In this document: positions 23,753 to 34,700 of the stretch, one piece after another
How positions within the stretch are numbered: position 1 is the stretch's first letter
Layout of the letters: every line of letters starts with the position of its first letter
Assembly (NCBI GenBank): GCA_017607445.1
Contig: JAEVHH010000004.1
Span: 1,984,001-2,048,000, forward strand
From: Histoplasma ohiense
Lineage: Eukaryota > Ascomycota > Eurotiomycetes > Onygenales > Ajellomycetaceae
Reading direction: 5' to 3'
DNA: 64,000 bases
Translations under genes and position numbers: made by a program
The notes under the pieces: generated by a model
Databases searched by the model: none
What the model saw: only the letters and a program-made list of their open reading frames with translations
What the model was told of the DNA's origin: nothing

Positions 23753-24682
23753 TCAATTCTTCTCTTTCTTCTCCTCTCTCTCCTCCTCCTTCTCATCCAA
23801 GAAAACAATCATCTCAAAACCCTTCTCAGCTACCTTCTCAGGTGAGGGAGGACTCTTCTCTCTTTCCATCAGATTCACTTGAGCTTCAAAGTTCTGTATC
23901 TTCTGATCTGCTGCCTCAGATTCTATCTCTGCAGCAAGCAAATTAGTGTGCTCAGAAAGCAACACTGTCTCCTCAATGTTCTGAATCATTGAGTACATAT
24001 GAGATCTAAACAAGGCCCCAATCTCATGATTCTCTTCAGAAGCCTGCTAATCAATTAGACCACAGAATTGTTATCAAAAAGCATTATCAATGAATATATT
24101 CAAAATACAATCTATCAGCTTGAGCTTCTTTGCCTCATGAGTAAGCACATCTTCAATCTTCTTCTGACAGTGCTTTTTCACAGCCACCATCTTCTCAGCT
24201 CTCTCTCTCTTCATCTTGGCCTCAAATCATTTCTGTGAGTACTTCTGATCCCAGTGCTGCTGCATCAGCAACTTCACTGCTTCCTTCTCCAACTTCTCAC
24301 ACATTGAGTCATTGACATCATTCCTTTCATAATATTAGTCAAATTTCAGCAGAAGTGTTACTCAAGATTGTTATCAATCTGCTTCATTGTGGAGTTTTTT
24401 CAAGATGATATGACATGCCTTGCAGTCAGCCTCTCCATGCTTGAAGAATTCTTTCTCTTCCCCCTCAAGGTGATGGCAGTGCTTGTGTGCCTTAGTGATA
24501 CACAGAGCCACCAAATGTTCCTTGGAGGGGGGGGCAGACATGTTTTCAGCAGAAGAGATGAAGAGAAACACATTCTGATTGTGATGATAGAGATTTCTAG
24601 TGAAAAAAAATATATTGTTTTTATAAGTTGCTATACACACAGAAATGTGATGGCAAGAACAGAGATATATCAAAGAATTCAA
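23753..24682 (-). pseudogene. Gene Y of hAT element Z2, unknown function
   Basis: A minus-strand frame that I do not recognise. It has a Cys/His-rich patch (HCHHLEGEEKEFFKHGEADC followed by Lys-Ala-Cys), then a strongly charged coiled-coil-like stretch (MKRERAEKMVAVKKHCQKK region near 24200), then Met-Tyr-Ser-Met-Ile-Gln-Asn and an acidic segment. The tail is Glu/Lys-rich. Introns are likely near 24080 and 24360. The same gene occurs in Z1 (19542-20400 continuing at 26213 on plus), so it belongs to the element. It lies upstream of the transposase on the same strand. It could be an accessory protein or the N-terminal part of a larger transposon product. Confidence 0.6.
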
Positions 24683-25039
24683 GAAGAAAGAAAATCTACA
24701 TCTATATGTTATGAGAAATTACATGTCTCATAGCAACACTGTTTGCATTTTTGTGCTACTTGTTGATATCATATGCTGCATGCATGCAGTTGCTCTGCAA
24801 GCTATATTATGGCTGAATGCAGATGAGATATTTCTTTGTTGCTATAGAGATTATTTGCATATGCAATCTCTCAGTTTAACAATCATTCATGTTTTTCTTT
24901 TTCTTTGTTCTTTCTTTCTTCTCTCTCCAACCCATCATAATTCTGCTGCAGTATGTTAACTATTAAAAGCAATATGAATATCTCAATGTTTTCTGTGAAT
25001 GAATACTGATTAATTAATTGATTCTATCTAGCAAATTCA

Positions 25040-25740
25040 GTGCTGCAAGTCTCTGTTCTTCCCCCTCTGAAATCTACACATCTATTCTCTGTGTCCATCC
25101 CCTCTTCCTCTCTGCCCCCCCCCAGCGAAAAAATGGCCTGTGATAAGGGTATTCCTTGTCAGAGGGCCATGCCAACCACTGCTGCTGCTCACAAGGCAGC
25201 ATATGAACAGCAAGTGGTGGAGTGGGAAGCAGCCTGAGCTCATCATCATAAGCAGCATCCCAATGCTCACTGTGCTGTGTGGGAGATGCACAACCCCCGC
25301 CCTCATATGAAAAAAGTGGATAAGCAGAGTATGAAATTCAAAGTAACACTTTTTGATAACACTAGATACTGATATGAGAGTAGAGACTATCTGTGAGATC
25401 TGATATTATCAGAAGTCTGAGAATCTCATTTTCCTCAAGACTGCATTTGTCTGTCTTGTCTGAGAGATTGATGAAGAAAAGTATTGCTTCCAGTGTTCTG
25501 CTCTTGATGCTCTTCAAGTCACAGTCAAGACCACATTGATCACACTTTTTGAGTGTATGATATCATGTGAAAATCAATGTAACAATATCTCACTAATCAT
25601 TTCACAGATGGCCTTAAGGCCATGATTCATTGTGGATGAGTGACCCTCACTGTGAGGGATATTAGATTGGTGGTGGAGATCACCCAAGGATTGAGTAGTA
25701 ATTTTTTTGATGATTATAGATTGGAGAAATGAGTTTTTTT
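25040..25740 (+). pseudogene. Gene P of hAT element Z2, unknown function, opposite strand
   Basis: A plus-strand coding relic, so divergent from Y and the transposase. The first block runs 25133-25344 with Met-Ala-Cys-Asp-Lys-Gly-Ile-Pro-Cys, AAAHKAAYEQQVVEWEAA and HHHKQHPNAHC. A short intron with GTAACACT donor at 25345 appears to end at AG near 25387. A second block then reads FLKTAFVCLV, DEEKYCFQCSALDALQVTVK and CNNISLIISQMALRP. The frame is preserved in Z1 in inverted orientation (18599-19140). I do not recognise the family. Confidence 0.5.
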
Positions 25741-25756
25741 CATTTGTTTGTTTGTT

Positions 25757-25795
<39 letters not shown>

Positions 25796-25959
25796 GAAGT
25801 TTTTGTTTTTTTTTTTTTAATTTTCAAAATGTCTACAGGCATATAATGATATTTCTGTTGTTGACATCAAAAAGATAATGATATTTGGTAACACTCACAT
25901 CATAATTAGCCACCATCCAGCATAAAGGTATATGTATTATGTAATTATGGGTAAGTCAT

Positions 25960-26204
25960 GATCTCATTTGGTCCCATTTTGTAAAATGGGACCAAACAGG
26001 ACTGTGACCCAGAAATCAAGGTAAGAACAGTATTTGGAATCTAAATATTTCTCATAAACAGTGAAATGGAACCAGAGCTATAATACAAACAGTGTAAAGT
26101 GACTGGTTTGAAAAACAATATATGGGACCAGAACTAAAATATATGAGAATGGGACCAATGCTAAAATTGATCATGGTCCCATGCACGGTCACACGGCCAG
26201 TCTA
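25960..26204. promoter_or_regulatory. Subterminal GGGACC motif array, right end of Z2
   Basis: TGGTCCC and GGGACCA words occur near 25970, 25988, 26126, 26153 and 26175, with decayed variants such as TGGAACCA at 26067. They mirror the left-end array. Confidence 0.65.
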
Positions 26205-26212
26205 GCTGAGAA

Positions 26213-27257
26213 AGGTTTTGAGATGATTGTTTTCTTGAATGAAAAGAAGAAGAAGAGAGAGAAGAAGAAAGAGAAGAATTGAATTATGAAGAATAAAGAA
26301 AAAGAAGAAAAGAAGAAGAAGAAGAAAGTAAAAAAAGAAGAATAGAAGAGAAAATAATCTAAAAAAAATTTTTTTTTGCATGTTTGTTTTTTTATATTTT
26401 TGCTAAATTAATTGTATTATTATCATTATCAGAGATTACAAATTTTATTTGATATTTTACATTATACAATTCTTTGTTGTGAGCATATATTATTGTAGTG
26501 ATATTATGCTCATGATATATATATATATATATGTATATGTATACTTGTAAGTTGCGTGTGACTTTATGTTTAGTATCAGTAAACAACAAAAGCTGATAAA
26601 TTCATACTGTGGAATTGTGATATATTAGAGATAGATAATATGTCTAATGAATCAACTTTTCAGCACTTACAAATCTTAATAATATCTTCAATATTTTCAT
26701 TATCATTCTTTTCTATTTGATTATAATGTGTTTTATTTGTTGTTGTTTATAAATATATTCTACTAGTGTTCTAACCAATTAGAATGGGTTAATGAAAAAG
26801 GGGTAAAAAAAAATCTCAATCAAATTGAATCAATTTCTTAACCTTTTTATTCTCAGAATTCATTTTACACATAATTTCTTATTATTTATATTCATTATGA
26901 CAACTTCAGTAATTGCTGAATCAGGGAATTCATCACCTTCTTTAATGAAGATTCAAGATCTTATAGAAATAAGAGTGAATCAAATAATTTATATTGTTTA
27001 TAAATTCTCACAAAATGAGCTCTTTCAAGTCTGATGAATGCATACTTCTTTTTTTCTTGATGATGAAAAACAATGCAATCTATGAAAAAGCTAGTATAGA
27101 CAATGAGAAGATCTATGGAAAAACTTTCAACAAGTTGCTGTGAAGATCACTGAAGAGCCATTTCTCTGCTGTAATCATTGCAACTTTATACAAAAACATC
27201 CATTCTGAAGTGGACATGAATCAGAAGAAATCACACAACATTTGAAATCTGCTGATT
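26213..27257 (+). mobile_element. Continuation of hAT element Z1
   Basis: Resumes the Z1 sequence after the Z2 insertion: the rest of gene Y with its Glu/Lys-rich tail, an AT-rich spacer with a TATATA run, and the 5' end of a transposase gene from ATG 26897. That relic reaches just past the BED finger (FLCCNHC present, QHLKSAD present). It is cut at 27257 by the LTR of Gypsy-I copy B. Confidence 0.85.
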
Positions 27258-28365
27258 TGTAACAGACGTACTTCAATTAACGATTTGGTACTATTCTAAT
27301 TACAGATTACAAATTGATTAAGAAAAGAAAGAGAAAAGAAATCAGAAGAAAAGATTGTATAAAAAGAATTCTTATAGAGAGAATTTCAGAGTGAAAGAAT
27401 ATCAGAAGCTGCTTCACAGTGAAGTATGAAGCAGAAGAATGTTAAAAGCTATATGAAAGAATTATTAGAAACTATATAAGTGTGAAGTGTGGGATGAGAG
27501 AATCATTGAGAGCTACATGAAAGAATCATTAGAAACTACACAAATGTGAAGTATGAGATGAGAAAATCATTGAAAACTACACAGAAGAATCATTAGAGAC
27601 TATATAAGTATGAAATACAGAGTGAGAGAATATTAGAAGCTATACAGAAAAATTGTTAGAGACTATACAAATACAGAGCACAGAGTGAAAGAATATTGAG
27701 AATTATACAAAATCACAACAGTCAGAAACAAGCAGATGCAGAAGAGAAGTTGATTGTGTAAGTTAATTACTAACAAATATTAATTCATCACATTATCCCT
27801 CTCTATCAGAGTGAGTGAGAACTTGTAGATGTCAAGAGCAGCAGTGTTCTTCAAAACAGATGTAAGTTCTCAGATCAGATAATCATATTCTACTCATTTA
27901 ATAAGATATTCACAGTGATGATGGTTGATTCTATTGTCAAGAATTGCTTCAATTTTTCACTTGAGTTTATTATCTTCTTCTATAATGATGAGTGACTGTC
28001 AATCAGAGATTCTCTGTGAGGGGAATGAATTCTCAGCTGTGAGTTGGAGCAGATTTGTATGAAAGATATTGTGAATATCAGATGAAGTATTGAGTTGATA
28101 ATTATATATATCTAGCACTTTCTTCACTGTATATTTGATGTGGTGGTAATCTAGTGTATATGAGAAGTGATTCATTCTTATGTTCTTGAGATTCAGTCAG
28201 ACTTTGTCTTCTATATGATATTGAGTTGTAGAACTTCTTCTGATATTTGCTTGATTCTTGTAATCTTACTGAATGCTGATTATTGAAGCTTCTACTCATT
28301 CATGAACTTTCTTCAGCTTGCTCACAATATTCTCTGCTGTCTGTATAAAGCTGTGAATGTATGTG
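27258..28365 (-). mobile_element. Ty3/Gypsy family I, copy B, left part
   Basis: The 3' LTR is 27258-27792 (535 bp). The inverted polypurine tract and the chromodomain/integrase C-terminus relic follow, up to 28365. There copy C is inserted with TSD ATGTG (28361-28365). B resumes at 36436-36560, where copy D cuts it again. The rest is outside the window. Confidence 0.85.
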
Positions 28366-28962
28366 TGTAACGGGCGTACTTCGATTAACGATTTGGTACT
28401 ATTCTAATTACAGATTACGAATTGATTAAGAAAAGAAAGAGAAAAGAAATCAGAAGAATAGATTGTATAAAGAGAGTTCTTATAGAGAAAAGTTCAGAGT
28501 GAAAGAATATCAGAAGCTGCTCCACAGTGAAGTGTGGAGCAGAAGAATATTAAAAGATACACATAAGAATCATTAGAAGCTACACAAGCACAGAATATGA
28601 GATGAAGAAATCATTGAAAGCTACATGAAAGAATTGTTAGAGACTACACAAGTGTGAAACACAGAGCAGAAAAATATAAGAAGCTATGTGAAAGAATTGT
28701 TAGAGACTACACAAGTGCAGAACACAGAGTGAGAGAATGTAAGAAGCTACACAGAAGAATCATTAGAGACTATATAAGTGTGAAGCACAGAGCAGAAAAA
28801 CATTAAAAGCTATATGAAAGAATTGTTAGAAACTACATGAGCACAGAGCACAGAGTGAAAGAACATTGAGAATTATGCAAGATCACAACAGTCAGAAATG
28901 AGCAGATGCAGAAGAAGAGTTGATTGTGTAAGTTAATTACTAACAGATACTAATTCATCACA
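28366..28962 (-). repeat. 3' LTR of copy C (597 bp)
   Basis: TGTAACGGG start and TCATCACA end on the plus strand. It carries the longest array of 63-bp U3 units seen in this window. Confidence 0.9.
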
Positions 28963-30344
28963 TTATCCCCCTCTATCAGAGTAAGTGAGAACTTATAGAT
29001 GTTGAGAGTGATGATATTCTTCAAGACAGACACAGATTCCCAGATTGAATGATTGTATTCTATTCATTTGATGAGATATTCACAGCAGTAGTGGTTGATT
29101 CTATCATCAAAAATTGCTTCAATTTCTCATTCAAGTTCATTGTCTTCTTCTATGATGATGGATGACTGTCAATTAAAGGTTCTCTGTGAGGGGAATGAAT
29201 CCTTGACTGTGGGTCAGAGCAGGTTTGTATGAAAGATGTTGTGAATGTCAGACAGAGTGTTGAGTTGATAATTGTGTATATCTAGCACTTTCTTCACTGT
29301 ATATTTGATGTGATGATAATTTAGTGTATGTGAGGAATGATCTGTTCTTATGTTCTTGAGATTCAGTCAGACTTTATTTTTTATATGATATCAGATTGCA
29401 GAACTTCTTCTGATGTTTATTTGATTTTTATAATCTTGCTAAGTGCTGATCATTGAAGCTTCTGCTCATTTGCAGACTTTCTTCAACTTGCTCATGATGT
29501 TCTCTGCTGTCTGTATGAGGCTGTGGGTGTGTGCAGTTTCTTGAGAAGTCTCAGAGAAGTTCAGAATCTCTAAGTTGTATCTGTGTAGAAGAAAGAATGA
29601 GCTTACATCTGTTGTAGTGAAATCTCAATCATTAATTGCAATCTCAGTATATGACAGCAGATTGCTTCAGTTGTCTTGTGTATAATTGCAGAACTTACAG
29701 AGAATGTTCTTTACTGTTTGTATCATTCTCTCAGTAGCTTCATCAGTCTCTGAGTGATATACTGTTGATAACTTTCATTCAATTCTTAGTAATTGATATA
29801 TGCAGACTCAGAGTGTGCTGATGAATTGACTGTCTCTATCTGACACAATGAATGAAGACAGACTGTGTATATGATAGAATGAGCTTCTGATGAAGACATC
29901 TGCAACTACTTCAGTGTTTATCTTGTTATTATTATTATTATTATTATTATTCTTCAATTATAGATGTATACAGTCAGTGACTATGACATCTACCTGAAAT
30001 ACTTCAGGATTTTTCAAATCAAGAATATTCTAATATACAAAAACAATTTGACACATGCATTAACAGAATTTCAGCCCAGAATCAAACAACTATTCAAACT
30101 ATTCAATCCAAAAATAAAATCAAAAGAATGTCAATGAGTTAGCACAACTCAACTTCAAAACAAAGGAAATAAATATTATAAAAGACAGCAGCTATTAAAA
30201 ATCAACAGAAAAGAAAAAACATTTGCAATGACTATTATCAACAAATAATGAAACAAACTGCTTGAAACAAATGAAAATTAATAATAAACAAAGTTAAAGA
30301 AAAGATCAAAATAAAATAAACAAAAACAACTGATCTAAATATTA

Positions 30345-31021
30345 TCAAGTGACACTATTCAAACAAGCTCTTGTAGCAACATTTGACTCATTTAAATATT
30401 CAATTAAGAACATATTTCCAGCTTTTGTATTGAATAACAAACTCAAATTTAACTGATTCAGTTGATACTTCTCTCTCAGTCTCAATCTTAGTTCTGAATA
30501 CTTTGTACAAAGTAACAGAAGATGCTCTGGATTTTCATATAACTGACAATCTGAATATAGATCATTTAAATCATCTTTAAACTTTGCTAAATATGATTTG
30601 AAATGTCCATGTTCAAGCTTTAGCTGCATTATTGTAGCAAAAAGTTTCTTCTTACACTTTATTGAGCAAGTCTTCCACTTTGGCTTAGTTTCAAATCTGG
30701 AATAATGCACACTTTTTCTTTGCATGAACCAGACATCTTGCCACTTTTGTAAACATAATTCTCTTATTCTTCTTTTAATAAAAGACCATGTTACAATTCT
30801 TTGACAGCAGACTTCTAACTCAGTGGCTCTTTTTGCAGCTTTATCAGCCATTTCATTGCCATATATACCCATGTGAGCAGGCACCCAGTGAAGATGAATA
30901 GAACAATTGAGTGAGATTTTTCTTTGGATATTTTGAAGACTTTTCAAAATCAGCTCTAGCATTGACTGTCCACTGCTGATTTTATTACTTTGAAGTCTTT
31001 TAAGCCCTGCTTGACTATCAG
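30345..31021 (-). pseudogene. LINE ORF2 C-terminal fragment (RNase H and Cys/His tail)
   Basis: The frame opens at about 31021 with SDSQAGLKRLQSNK, the second acidic block of LINE-type RNase H. It continues with HLHWVPAHMGIYGNEMADKA, the closing RNase H motif, then a C-terminal region with a Cys-x-Leu-Tyr-Glu-Asn-Pro-Glu-His-Leu-Leu-Leu-x-Cys zinc-knuckle-like motif as in Tad1/I-type fungal LINEs. The longest stop-free part is 205 residues. Endonuclease and reverse transcriptase are absent. It is unusually free of stops compared with the surrounding Gypsy. Confidence 0.85.
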
Positions 31022-31768
31022 AGAACTACGTGGCTACTCCACGCAGGATGCACCTTAAGCTAGTTACATTTACCCCTATAACCAACCGACCACCGCGTCC
31101 GTCCTCTCGGGCCGCTTTAACTAGTTCTGGGGTTTCCAGCGGGGGTCCTAGTTAAGCGCCACTGCCCACCCTAGACATCACCATAGCCCAGAGCTTCCAG
31201 TTGCCGATCTCGGCCCATTGCCCCCTTGGCCTACCAACCGGCCGTCGTGGCCTTGCCCCGTGTAAGGGACTAACCATAGGCTTACCCCACCCAAATTACC
31301 CACTAATAGTGTTAGATGACCACTAGTGGGCCCTGAGAATAGGGCGCCTACCAGGGTGTCCTGCTTGGCTTGCTACTACCTCTCTGATGAGGCAGCCAAT
31401 CGGATGGTTTTTAAAATCATTCCCTGTTGTTGGGGTGGCCCCCTAGATGCCGGGGGCCTTGGCAGGTGCTAGTATGTATAAGCACCCTATACTCGACCCT
31501 CTGTAATCATCGGATCTTGCTTAGATCAGCACTAGTGGCAGGGGGGCTGCATGGCACTAATGAGCGTGGCTTCCAGCGGCCACCACCCTCACCATTGCCA
31601 AGCGGCACCCCTGTCAGCACTGCCTCACTAGGCTTGGCCCCTGGTCACGGGGGCCTTCATGGGTAAGAAGTGGCCCAAAATGGGACCTTGCCAGCGGCAG
31701 GATTCGAACCTACAGCACATCTAACAGTGCTACCTTGGGTAACAGTCTTACCAACTGCGCCACGCGGG
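31022..31768 (-). other. GC-rich 5' body with tRNA-like head of the chimera
   Basis: Starting at 31768 on the minus strand, CCGCGTGGCGCAGTTGGTAAG resembles a pol III A box. GGTTCGAATCC at about 31700-31690 is a perfect B box with a paired T-arm. This is the layout of a tRNA-derived SINE head. The rest has no open frame I trust. CpGs are frequent here, whereas the flanking DNA has lost nearly all of them. Confidence 0.7.
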
Positions 31769-34700
31769 CAGTGTTTATCTTGTCACAGAGCTGTAGTATT
31801 ACACTCTTGCTGAGTCAGTTGATAATGACTAGAATATTCATAGAATCTCTGCTTTTGAATAAGAAAACTGCAAAATTGATAGCTATATCACATTAAGTTC
31901 AGTCAGAGACAGATAGAAGCTTCAGCATTTCTTTTCAGTGTTTATACTATATCATCACTGAGCTGCAGTGATCACAGTTGTGTATGAACTGATGTATATC
32001 TTTCAACATATCTGATCAGTAGAATTCTTGAATGACAATATTGTACATGATTTTGTGTTTTGAGTACTCAGTCATTGATAAGTCATGAATTTCTTGCATG
32101 ATCTGTGTTTGTAGAGATTCTGAATTGGAGATTCATTGTCTATCTTGAAAGTGTAAGCAGTTGTCATCATTGATTGAATATGCTGAGATATCTGTTCTTG
32201 AATATACATCTGTGGGGAATTGAGATGCTCTGCTTTGTATGACTTCAGCAGCTTATTGTCAGAATTCATCTGCTTCTGCTGCTAGTCTTCATTGTTCTTC
32301 AAGCAAGAGTTCTTGAGCTCAGAACTGATTGATATGTATGTGAGGTTTATCTGATTGTGTAGAACTTTTTATGATTGTGGAGTTGATTAATCAATGCTCT
32401 CAGTATTTTCATCTGTCATCTAAGTCATCAGATGATATATCTTATTCTCAGCAGAACAGAGCATTCACAAGAGTGTTCTCTACTTCAGATTGATAACAAA
32501 TTGTGAATGAAAAACAGCTAAGAAACAATGATCAATGCATATGTCTCTCAGTGAGCTTACAAGTGATTGTGAAGTATTCTAAGTTCTTATGATTGATAAC
32601 AATCTCAAACTTCTCAACACTCATAAGTTCAGACTCTCATTTCTTGAGACATTGTATAATTACTAGAAGCTTCTTGTTGTAGATCTTGTAGTTGCATTCA
32701 GTGAATGACATCTTTTTCAAAATAAAGACACAAGATTATAGAACACTTTCATTATTGTATTGCATTAGTGCTTCATCTACTACATAATCTGAGATGTCTG
32801 TTTTGAGAATCATATGTTTATCTGAATTGAATGATTGCAGCATTGAGATGTTTGTGAACATACACTTCAGCTTTTTGAATACTGCATCCACTTCATCAAT
32901 TCATTGAAATACAGTGTCTTTCTGGATCAGATTCATCAGTGATTGTATGATATCAGAGAAGTCTTTGATGAATCTTCAGTAGAAGTTGATGAATTCTAGA
33001 AAGCTTCTAATCTCTTTTACTGAGACTGATATCTCTCAGTTGAGAATTGCTTCCATCTTCTTAGAATCCATGCATACATCTTTTTCAGCTTCAATGATGA
33101 ATTCTAGATAGATTGTAGACTTAATCTTGAAGTTGTATTTGTCAATGTCCACTTGCAGTTCAGCTTTTCATAGACAGTCAAGCACTTGTTGTATGTGCTT
33201 ACAGTACTCAGTGAACAATTCATCAGTGAAGATCAAGATATCATTCATGTACACTGAGACAATCTCATTGAGCAGATTTCATAGAGCTCAGTTAATGTAT
33301 TTCTGAAATGTATTCAGAGTGTTCACTAATTCAAAGAGAGTCACTGTCCATTCATATAATCTGTAACATATACAAAAGACAGTTAGTCATTCATCATCTT
33401 CATTAATTCTTATCTTGTAGAAGGCTGCAGAGATGTCAAGTTTTGTAAATCATTTTACTTTTTCTATTCATTCAAGCATTTCATTGATGAGTGAAAGAAG
33501 ATATCAGTTCTTTCATGTAATCTTGTTGAGTTCTTGATAGTTGACATAGAATTGTAAGTCTTCTTCTGATTTCTTTACAAACAGTACAGATGCTGCAGCA
33601 GATGAGTTGCTAATACAAATAAAGTCTTTGTCTAGTAATTCATTGAGTATTTTTCATAGAATGAGAAGCTTATTATATGATATACTGTAGAGAGAATCTC
33701 AGAGCAGTTGCAGATTCTTATCATTTTTCTTGATGAGCTCAATTGTATAATCTATACTGAGTTCTCAATGAGAGAGAAGCTTTTCAGCTTCTTTCTCATT
33801 GAATATATCTGTGAAATCTTCATACAATTTGAGTAGTTTCTTGCACAGTTTCTTGAAGTCTTTGAGTTCTAACTTTTCTAACACTTTCTTGATATTCATC
33901 ATGCTAGCAGTAAACACTTGGATGTTCTTCTTCTCATGTGCTTGATGAGTTAGTAGTTTGTACACTTTCACTGATATCTGAGTGAGATCAGCAGTTCTAT
34001 CAACATTCTTCTCATAAACACAGTCATCTTCTGGAAAAATAAGACAGTGATTGTGTGCATTCAACAAGATTTCAAATTCTGTGAGTCATGATAGACTGAG
34101 CATTAGATTGTACTCAAGGCTTTGTATTTTGTATATATATACATTTTTTTTCTCATGTTCTTCTATGTTGATATTAAATCTTATCATATTGTAGAAGGCA
34201 GATCCTCTGAGACTGTCAAATTCACTGAGTTTACACAGTTTGAAAAAGAGAATACACTGAAGCTTATGCTTCTCAATCAGCTGAGTGTCTATAAGAGTAT
34301 AGTGAAGAAAACCACTGTCTATCATTGCTTGTACATTGACTAAGCTATTTACAATAGTAGAGATTATAATTGTGTTCACTTGCATCTTCTGCTTGAATCT
34401 TCAGCTAGCTTTCTGCTTCTTGAGCTCTTGTCTATGTTTTAGAGTGAGAGCTTGTCTTTTCTCTGTTCTTGTCTATCCACAGACAACACAGTGTTTACAC
34501 ATGTGGGGGGTTTACTCAGAGTGATTGTATTCAGACATTGATTTGCAAAGTGCTCTGACTTGTCACAGTGTATGCAGACTTCTCTGACAATTCAGTTGAT
34601 GATGTTTTTTTCTGAGATGTTGAGAACTCTCAGACAACTTGCATTTATATGTAGAACTCAGTTCATTGATTCTGATTTGAAGATGAGAGATGCTGCAGAG

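Larger units (their letters stand above)
20402..26204 (-). mobile_element. Complete hAT element Z2 inserted in Z1 (5803 bp, 8-bp TSD)
   Basis: Terminal repeats are TAGGCTGGCCGGTGGGACC on the left and the complement of TAGACTGGCCGTGTGACC on the right. The target duplication GCTGAGAA is exact at 20394-20401 and 26205-26212. Removing Z2 restores the Y frame of Z1 across the junction. It carries a hAT transposase and gene Y on the minus strand, a third coding relic on the plus strand, and many GGGACC motifs near both ends. CpG and TGG loss has disabled it. An 8-bp duplication and the BED/hATC architecture fit the hAT superfamily. Confidence 0.92.
29926..31768 (-). mobile_element. Chimeric non-LTR retroelement: tRNA-like 5' end, GC-rich body, LINE 3' end
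   Basis: One insertion bounded by a 14-bp duplication CAGTGTTTATCTTG (29912-29925 and 31769-31782). On the minus strand it starts with a tRNA-like head (31768-31689). A GC-rich non-coding body of about 670 bp follows to about 31022. It then switches abruptly to an AT-rich LINE 3' end: RNase H frame, 3' untranslated region and a (TAA)n tail at 29926-29950. The junction falls at the RNase H Asp-Ser block. It may be a template-switch chimera or an internally deleted LINE. Confidence 0.8.

Noticed and set aside
23623..23808. Arg/Lys-rich open frame
   Set aside because: Comes from a CT/GA-rich low-complexity tract and is out of frame with gene Y.
31427..31666. 79-residue frame in the GC-rich body of the chimera
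   Set aside because: Proline/glycine-rich by composition only; no motif, and opposite in direction to the element.
31689..31768. Functional tRNA gene
   Set aside because: Acceptor and D-arm pairing are imperfect and it forms the 5' end of a retroelement inside its TSD. It is a tRNA-derived head, not a gene.
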